Shown in pieces: positions 14,348 through 17,995 of a stretch of DNA of 17,995 bases (the stretch's first letter is position 1; each line of letters opens with the position of its first letter). This DNA is from Gammaproteobacteria bacterium (lineage in GTDB: Bacteria; Pseudomonadota; Gammaproteobacteria; S012-40): positions 1 through 17,995 of the forward strand of contig JAOTSL010000024.1 in NCBI GenBank assembly GCA_029864945.1, read 5' to 3'. The notes below the pieces were generated by a model. The model made no database searches. It saw only the letters and a program-made list of their open reading frames with translations, and had not been told where the DNA came from. A program made the position numbers and the translations under genes.

Positions 14348-15502
14348 AACAACGCAATTGATACCAGGCAGAGCAATACGTTCACGCGTAATGTTAGCAT
14401 CAAAAAAAATCGGATCGAGCTTATCAATATTACTTGATTTACAAATGAACCCATTATTCAGCATTAACAAAGAATAAATCGCCTCATGAACGCCTGCCGC
14501 ACCTTGTGAATGACCTGTGAGTGATTTTGTAGAGCTTATGAAAGGCATATTCTCGCCAAAAACATCTTTGATTGCTCTTATTTCTTGAATATCACCTACT
14601 TTGGTAGATGTCGCGTGCGCATTTATATAATCCACTTTGCAATCTAGGTTTTTGATTGCCATTTTAATGCAGCGTGTGGCCCCCTCGCCTGAAGGTGATA
14701 CCATATCCGAGCCATCAGATGACGCGCCATAACCTGCAATTTCGCCATAAATTTTTGCACCTCTGGCTTTAGCGTGCTCAAGTTCTTCTAATACTAAAAT
14801 ACCACCACCAGCGGAAATAACAAAGCCATCACGATTGGTATCAAATGCACGTGAAGCAAGTTCGGGTGTATTATTGTACCCACTGGATAACGCCCCCATA
14901 GCATCAAACAAAACAGTAAACGTCCAGTCCATTTCTTCACCACCGCCAGCAAACATCACATCCTGCTTACCTAGTTGTATCATTTCCGCTGCGTTGCCAA
15001 TGCAATGTGTTGACGTGGTACAAGCAGAACTTATTGAATAGCTAATTCCTTTAATTTTAAATAGTGTCGCTAGATTAGCAGAACAGGTACTGGACATTGC
15101 TTTAGGTACCAATGTAGGACCTATTTTTTTTGCTCCTCTCTCACGCGTCACATCTGCTGCCATTACAATCGCTTTTGTAGATGGCCCGCCGGAACCTACA
15201 ATTAAGCCGGTTCGCTCATTAGAAATTTCATCAACCTCTAAACCGGAGTCTGCAATCGCTTCTTGCATGGCGACATACGCATATGCAGCACCATCACCCA
15301 TAAACCGACGTGTCCTTCTATCCAGATTTTCCTGCAAATCTAAATTTATCTTTCCTGCTACCTGAGATCGAAATCCCAATTTTTTATACTCTTCTGATAT
15401 TACAATACCCGATTTCGCGTCATACAAGTTTTTGAGCACTTGCTGTACATTATTGCCAATACTGGACACAATACCCATACCCGTTACTACAACTCTTCTC
15501 AT
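14291..15502 (-). CDS. fabB: 3-oxoacyl-ACP synthase I (FabB)
   Basis: 403-residue beta-ketoacyl-ACP synthase I that elongates cis-3-decenoyl-ACP and later unsaturated acyl-ACPs, the elongation half of the anaerobic unsaturated fatty acid pathway. The catalytic set is intact: Cys161 (SISSACTTSTHCIGN), His296 (NAHATSTKVGD), Lys326 and His331 (STKSLTGHSQGAAG). These match Cys163, His298, Lys328 and His333 of E. coli FabB. The C-terminal NSFGFGGTNGTL motif is also present. Overall similarity is to FabB rather than FabF (for example RRTRRFMGDGAAYAYVAM and EEMDWTF). It is divergent from tetR, with a 112-bp shared control region, and has AAGG 7-8 nt upstream of the ATG. In many gammaproteobacteria fabA and fabB are adjacent; here two regulator genes lie between them. 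Confidence 0.95.
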   Translation of the reverse strand: MRRVVVTGMGIVSSIGNNVQQVLKNLYDAKSGIVISEEYKKLGFRSQVAGKINLDLQENLDRRTRRFMGDGAAYAYVAMQEAIADSGLEVDEISNERTGLIVGSGGPSTKAIVMAADVTRERGAKKIGPTLVPKAMSSTCSANLATLFKIKGISYSISSACTTSTHCIGNAAEMIQLGKQDVMFAGGGEEMDWTFTVLFDAMGALSSGYNNTPELASRAFDTNRDGFVISAGGGILVLEELEHAKARGAKIYGEIAGYGASSDGSDMVSPSGEGATRCIKMAIKNLDCKVDYINAHATSTKVGDIQEIRAIKDVFGENMPFISSTKSLTGHSQGAAGVHEAIYSLLMLNNGFICKSSNIDKLDPIFFDANITRERIALPGINCVVSNSFGFGGTNGTLAMTRY

Positions 15503-15541
15503 GGCAGCACCTTCAATTAGAAATAAATTCAGATGCCTTAT

Positions 15542-15569
15542 ATAATAAGATATTTTAATATATGATCAA
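15542..15569 (-). promoter_or_regulatory. Predicted fabB promoter
   Basis: Minus strand: -35 TTGATC at 15564-15569 and -10 TATTAT at 15542-15547, spacer 16 bp. The predicted start near 15535 leaves a leader of about 33 nt. The -35 lies inside the inverted repeat at 15560-15577. Confidence 0.55.
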
Positions 15570-15577
15570 CATCATAT
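15560..15577. promoter_or_regulatory. Inverted repeat, probable regulator operator in the fabB-tetR intergenic region
   Basis: ATATGAT-CAAC-ATCATAT has perfect 7-bp arms around a 4-bp centre, 37 bp upstream of tetR and 57 bp upstream of fabB. It covers the predicted -35 of fabB. TetR-family proteins commonly bind palindromes of about this size in the divergent region next to their own gene, so binding by the adjacent TetR is the simplest inference. I did not see a second copy upstream of araC or fabA. Confidence 0.5.
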
Positions 15578-15614
15578 TAAGTTTTTATATTTATAGTCTA
15601 GGATAACGAAAGCT

Positions 15615-16190
15615 ATGCCCTACTCTCCAGAACACAAAGAAAAATCCAAGCAACGTATTTTGTCAAGTGCTTACGCATTATTTTCAGCTAATGGTTATAG
15701 CAATATTTCTATTAATCAAATTATGGCTGATGCGAGCATGACACGCGGTGCATTTTATGCGCATTTTAAAAACAAAAGTGCGCTCTACCGTGAAGCGATT
15801 TTATATGCCGCAGAAAATACTGCGATCGTTCGTCATAAACCCGATGAACTCAATGACAGAGAGTGGATTAAAAAATTAATAGAAGGCTACTTACACAAAC
15901 AAAATATTTCAAACGATTGTCGTTGCCCTCTTGCCTCGCTGGTAACGGACGTCACCGTTAGAGAACCAGACGTAAGAAACGCGTATACAAGTACATTTAA
16001 AGGATTGAACAAACGCATAGCAAAATATACGCAAAATTATTCCAGTGCCAGCAATGATGCCATACTAGCAACAACCGCTATGATGATCGGGGGCTTGGCT
16101 ATTGCTCGTGCAGTTGATGATCAAAAACTGTCTGAGCGATTACTGAAAGTTTGCATAAAACAAGCGCTATGCCTGCTTAATGATGATTAA
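15615..16190 (+). CDS. TetR/AcrR-family transcriptional regulator
   Basis: 191-residue one-component regulator. The N-terminal TetR DNA-binding domain (about 10-60) is clear: KQRILSSAYALFSANGYSN, then the recognition helix region ASMTRGAFYAHFKNKSALYREA. The C-terminal ligand domain (about 80-190) contains DCRCPLASLVTDVTVREPDVR, with Cys102 and Cys104 close together, and several hydrophobic helices suited to a lipophilic ligand. It is divergent from fabB and upstream of araC and fabA. By analogy with FabR and DesT, TetR-family regulators of unsaturated fatty acid genes that respond to acyl thioesters, it may sense acyl-CoA or acyl-ACP and control fabB. That is inference from position; the sequence itself is not recognisably FabR. 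AGGA lies 11 nt before the ATG. Confidence 0.9.
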   Translation: MPYSPEHKEKSKQRILSSAYALFSANGYSNISINQIMADASMTRGAFYAHFKNKSALYREAILYAAENTAIVRHKPDELNDREWIKKLIEGYLHKQNISNDCRCPLASLVTDVTVREPDVRNAYTSTFKGLNKRIAKYTQNYSSASNDAILATTAMMIGGLAIARAVDDQKLSERLLKVCIKQALCLLNDD

Positions 16191-16252
16191 TAAATCTTCA
16201 CGTACAATACATCTTACTGATTAATATTTTTACGCATGACGAACAATTAAAA

Positions 16253-17068
16253 ATGCAAAAAAACCAACTCTATCAGCCATTTCAACCGCTGTTAACAAAT
16301 AAAGGACGGCAAAGTTTTGGTTTGTCAGTACAACAATATCCCGCCAAAGGAAGACTGGCCGGCGCCATCCATTCCTACCTACAAGTCACCACACCGAAAC
16401 CAACACTTTATCCCATGATTCCTGATGGCACTCAGGCTATTTTTATTAGTGAAGAATCTATACAGATTGGCGGGGCCCACTCTCAATCAATGGACATTCA
16501 AATTCATCAGGCTGGTGATTATTTTGGGATTCGTTTTTACCCGGGCGCATTGCGCCACTTTTTCAAGCTCAATCTATCAGAAATTACAGGGCAATTCGTC
16601 GACAGCCAATATTTTCCCTGCCGGATATTTGCTGACCTCCATCATCACATATATAAACAAAAGGAGTTTCTAAATCGTGCTCATGTTTGTGAAAAGTGGT
16701 TATTACAACACTTCACACCTCAGTCGCCCTGCGCGTTTGATCTAGCGCTAAGTTTAATTTATCAATCATCCGGGAATATTGAAATTAGTAATCTGGCTAA
16801 TAAAACAGGACTGAGTAGCCGACACCTGAATCGATTATTTCAACAATATACCGGGCTAAACACTAAAAAGTTTTCACAGATAATTCGTATACAGAATGTA
16901 TGTAAACGGCTTTATGAAACACCGAATAATTCATTGGAGATGGCTATAGATTCTGGATTTTTTGACCAGGCGCATTTGTTAAATGAATACAAACGATTTT
17001 TATTAGTAAATCCTCGTTCGCTTTTTAATCGATTCGTGTCCGATTATTACAATAACAAAGGACTATAA
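16253..17068 (+). CDS. AraC-family transcriptional regulator
   Basis: 271-residue regulator. The C-terminal AraC/XylS DNA-binding domain spans about 165-262, with a first helix-turn-helix at 177-196 (ISNLANKTGLSSRHLNRLFQ) and a second at about 226-250 (SLEMAIDSGFFDQAHLLNEY). The arginine-rich linker and the NPRSLFNRF end are typical. The N-terminal 150 residues contain YPMIPDGTQAIF at 53-64 and FGIRFYPGALRHFF at 91-104, the pattern of the small N-terminal domain seen in many AraC proteins with unknown ligands. It starts 62 nt after tetR on the same strand, with no strong Shine-Dalgarno, and ends 40 nt before fabA. Its position suggests activation of fabA and perhaps fabB, but its ligand and targets cannot be read from sequence. 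Confidence 0.9.
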   Translation: MQKNQLYQPFQPLLTNKGRQSFGLSVQQYPAKGRLAGAIHSYLQVTTPKPTLYPMIPDGTQAIFISEESIQIGGAHSQSMDIQIHQAGDYFGIRFYPGALRHFFKLNLSEITGQFVDSQYFPCRIFADLHHHIYKQKEFLNRAHVCEKWLLQHFTPQSPCAFDLALSLIYQSSGNIEISNLANKTGLSSRHLNRLFQQYTGLNTKKFSQIIRIQNVCKRLYETPNNSLEMAIDSGFFDQAHLLNEYKRFLLVNPRSLFNRFVSDYYNNKGL

Positions 17069-17095
17069 TTTGTAAAACTGCATTTACCTTATAAT
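17064..17095 (+). promoter_or_regulatory. Candidate -10 boxes upstream of fabA
   Basis: Two perfect TATAAT hexamers lie at 17064-17069 and 17090-17095 in or just before the 40-bp araC-fabA gap. Neither has a good -35 at 16-18 bp, which would fit activator-dependent initiation. The first gives a usable leader of about 33 nt; the second would leave almost none. Confidence 0.35.
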
Positions 17096-17108
17096 TGAGA
17101 TAAATATT

Positions 17109-17600
17109 ATGCAGTTCAATAAATCACAAATTCTAGCAATGTCTGAAGGCGGCTTTTTTGGGGATGGAAACGCACAGCTACCAAGCGACGCGATGCTAAT
17201 GATTGATCAAATCAGTAATATTTCAAACACTGGTGGCCTTTATGGAAAAGGGAAATTGGAAGCAAGCCTCCAGATTCTTCCTGATCACTGGTTTTTCGGT
17301 TGCCATTTTAAAGGAGACCCAGTCATGCCGGGATGCCTAGGCTTAGATGCGTTGTGGCAACTTTTAGGCGTCTTTCTGGGTTGGTCTGGATTACCCGGCA
17401 AAGGTCGCGCATTAGGTGTGGACAATGTAAAGTTTAGTGGGCAAATTTACCCTGATGCTGGATTCATTCAGTATCAACTGGATATCAGGCGAGTATTTTC
17501 AAAACCTATGGCCATGGGAATCGCCGATGGTCTAGTTATTCACAATGATAAAATCATTTATCAGGCCACTAATTTAAAAGTTGGTCTCATCAATACATAA
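17109..17600 (+). CDS. fabA: 3-hydroxyacyl-ACP dehydratase/isomerase FabA
   Basis: 163-residue hot-dog-fold enzyme that dehydrates 3-hydroxydecanoyl-ACP and isomerises trans-2- to cis-3-decenoyl-ACP, the branch point for anaerobic unsaturated fatty acid synthesis. The catalytic block WFFGCHFKGDPVMPGCLGLD (61-80) carries His66 and Asp80, equivalent to the E. coli His/Asp pair. GKGRALGVDNVKFSGQ (98-112) and the C-terminal ATNLKVGL are also FabA signatures, distinguishing it from FabZ. It is slightly shorter than E. coli FabA (172), at both ends. Its product is elongated by FabB, encoded 1.6 kb away on the opposite strand beyond the two regulators. Shine-Dalgarno is weak (TTGAGA). Confidence 0.96.
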   Translation: MQFNKSQILAMSEGGFFGDGNAQLPSDAMLMIDQISNISNTGGLYGKGKLEASLQILPDHWFFGCHFKGDPVMPGCLGLDALWQLLGVFLGWSGLPGKGRALGVDNVKFSGQIYPDAGFIQYQLDIRRVFSKPMAMGIADGLVIHNDKIIYQATNLKVGLINT

Positions 17601-17742
17601 CGTATGATGTAGCGAGCCTTTACCGAATTAACGACTGGTTTCAAGCTTTACAAGCACTAACGCTAGCTCGTCATCCCACTATCCTTGCTTCTCTTGCACC
17701 ACAGTTTTTCATTGCTGCTATTATGCATTGAACCTATACAGT

Positions 17743-17776
17743 GTAAACTACTCAACTTAGAGATAGAGTAGTTTAC
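17743..17776 (+). terminator. Perfect hairpin after fabA (possible terminator)
   Basis: GTAAACTACTC (17743-17753) and GAGTAGTTTAC (17766-17776) pair perfectly over 11 bp around a 12-nt loop. The stem is AT-rich and followed only by TATCTTTCC, so intrinsic termination is uncertain. The 286-bp gap 17601-17886 otherwise holds no recognisable gene. Confidence 0.45.
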
Positions 17777-17886
17777 TATCTTTCCTAGCTGCCATACCTG
17801 TCGCCTAAAATTGAATTAATCCAGTATAGGGATCGTATCATTATCAACAAAAGTTGGTTTTAAAATAGAGTGTTCATCAAGTCATT

Positions 17887-17995
17887 ATGTCAATTGTTAA
17901 GTATCGTTTATTGGTGATAGCAACATTTGTTCTACTTTTTTCGTCCGTATCAATTGATTTAATCTGGCAACAAGATTCTGTTTTATTCGTATCTG
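17887..17995 (+). CDS. Unidentified membrane or secreted protein, N-terminus only (cut by window)
   Basis: An ATG at 17887 opens a frame that stays open to the window end (36 codons). It begins MSIVKYRLLVIATFVLLFSS: a short basic start followed by a hydrophobic stretch, consistent with a signal peptide or first membrane helix. An in-frame TAG at 17866 means the ATG is the only sensible start. Shine-Dalgarno is poor. Too little is visible to name a family. Confidence 0.45.
   Translation, partial: MSIVKYRLLVIATFVLLFSSVSIDLIWQQDSVLFVS

Noticed and set aside
17573..17731. Open plus-strand frame of about 53 codons after and overlapping the fabA end, possibly a gene remnant
   Set aside because: It has no start codon with a ribosome-binding site and no recognisable family; an open stretch this long is not rare by chance.
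1..17995. tRNA, rRNA, riboswitch, CRISPR, insertion sequence or prophage features
   Set aside because: No cloverleaf, repeat-spacer pattern, transposase, integrase or terminal inverted repeats were seen; nearly all DNA is accounted for by core genes.

Overview
The window looks like a chromosomal segment of an AT-rich, probably marine, gammaproteobacterium. This rests on the gene families present: a Lol lipoprotein-release permease, a succinylase-branch lysine/DAP cluster, a System I cytochrome c maturation operon with separate ccmH and ccmI, and the FabA/FabB pathway for anaerobic unsaturated fatty acid synthesis. Genus cannot be read from the sequence. Nothing suggests a phage, insertion sequence, CRISPR array or RNA gene; most of the window is core metabolism.

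Layout. (1) 1-2778, minus strand: a LolC/LolE-family permease that runs off the left edge, and an ExeA/GspA-like AAA ATPase carrying a C-terminal FHA domain. (2) 2779-3002: a divergent control region with a good CRP-type palindrome, a second perfect 14-bp palindrome and a sigma70-like promoter for the dap genes. (3) 3003-6655, plus strand: dapC, dapD, an ArsC/Spx-like yffB and dapE. These give the succinylated branch from tetrahydrodipicolinate to LL-diaminopimelate, which feeds lysine and peptidoglycan. (4) 6656-6859: two convergent 3' ends with hairpins, including a strong terminator for the ccm operon. (5) 6860-13957, minus strand: a complete, tightly packed ccmABCDEFGHI operon, including a 55-codon ccmD. 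It covers heme export and chaperoning (A-E), thiol reduction of the apocytochrome (G, H) and heme ligation (F, H, I). (6) 13958-14290: a gene-free 333-bp region holding the likely ccm promoter, a short direct repeat and an unexplained plus-strand Shine-Dalgarno/ATG aimed into the tail of fabB. (7) 14291-17600: fabB on the minus strand, divergent from tetR-araC-fabA on the plus strand. (8) 17601-17886: a hairpin and no recognised gene, followed by the first 36 codons of a membrane or secreted protein cut by the right edge.

The most distinctive part is region 7. The two dedicated enzymes of anaerobic unsaturated fatty acid synthesis are separated by two transcription regulators, and an inverted repeat lies across the predicted -35 of the fabB promoter. 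This looks like a self-contained, locally regulated membrane-fluidity module. Second is the ATPase-FHA fusion with a CRP-like site upstream. I found no convincing evidence of a wholly new type of system.
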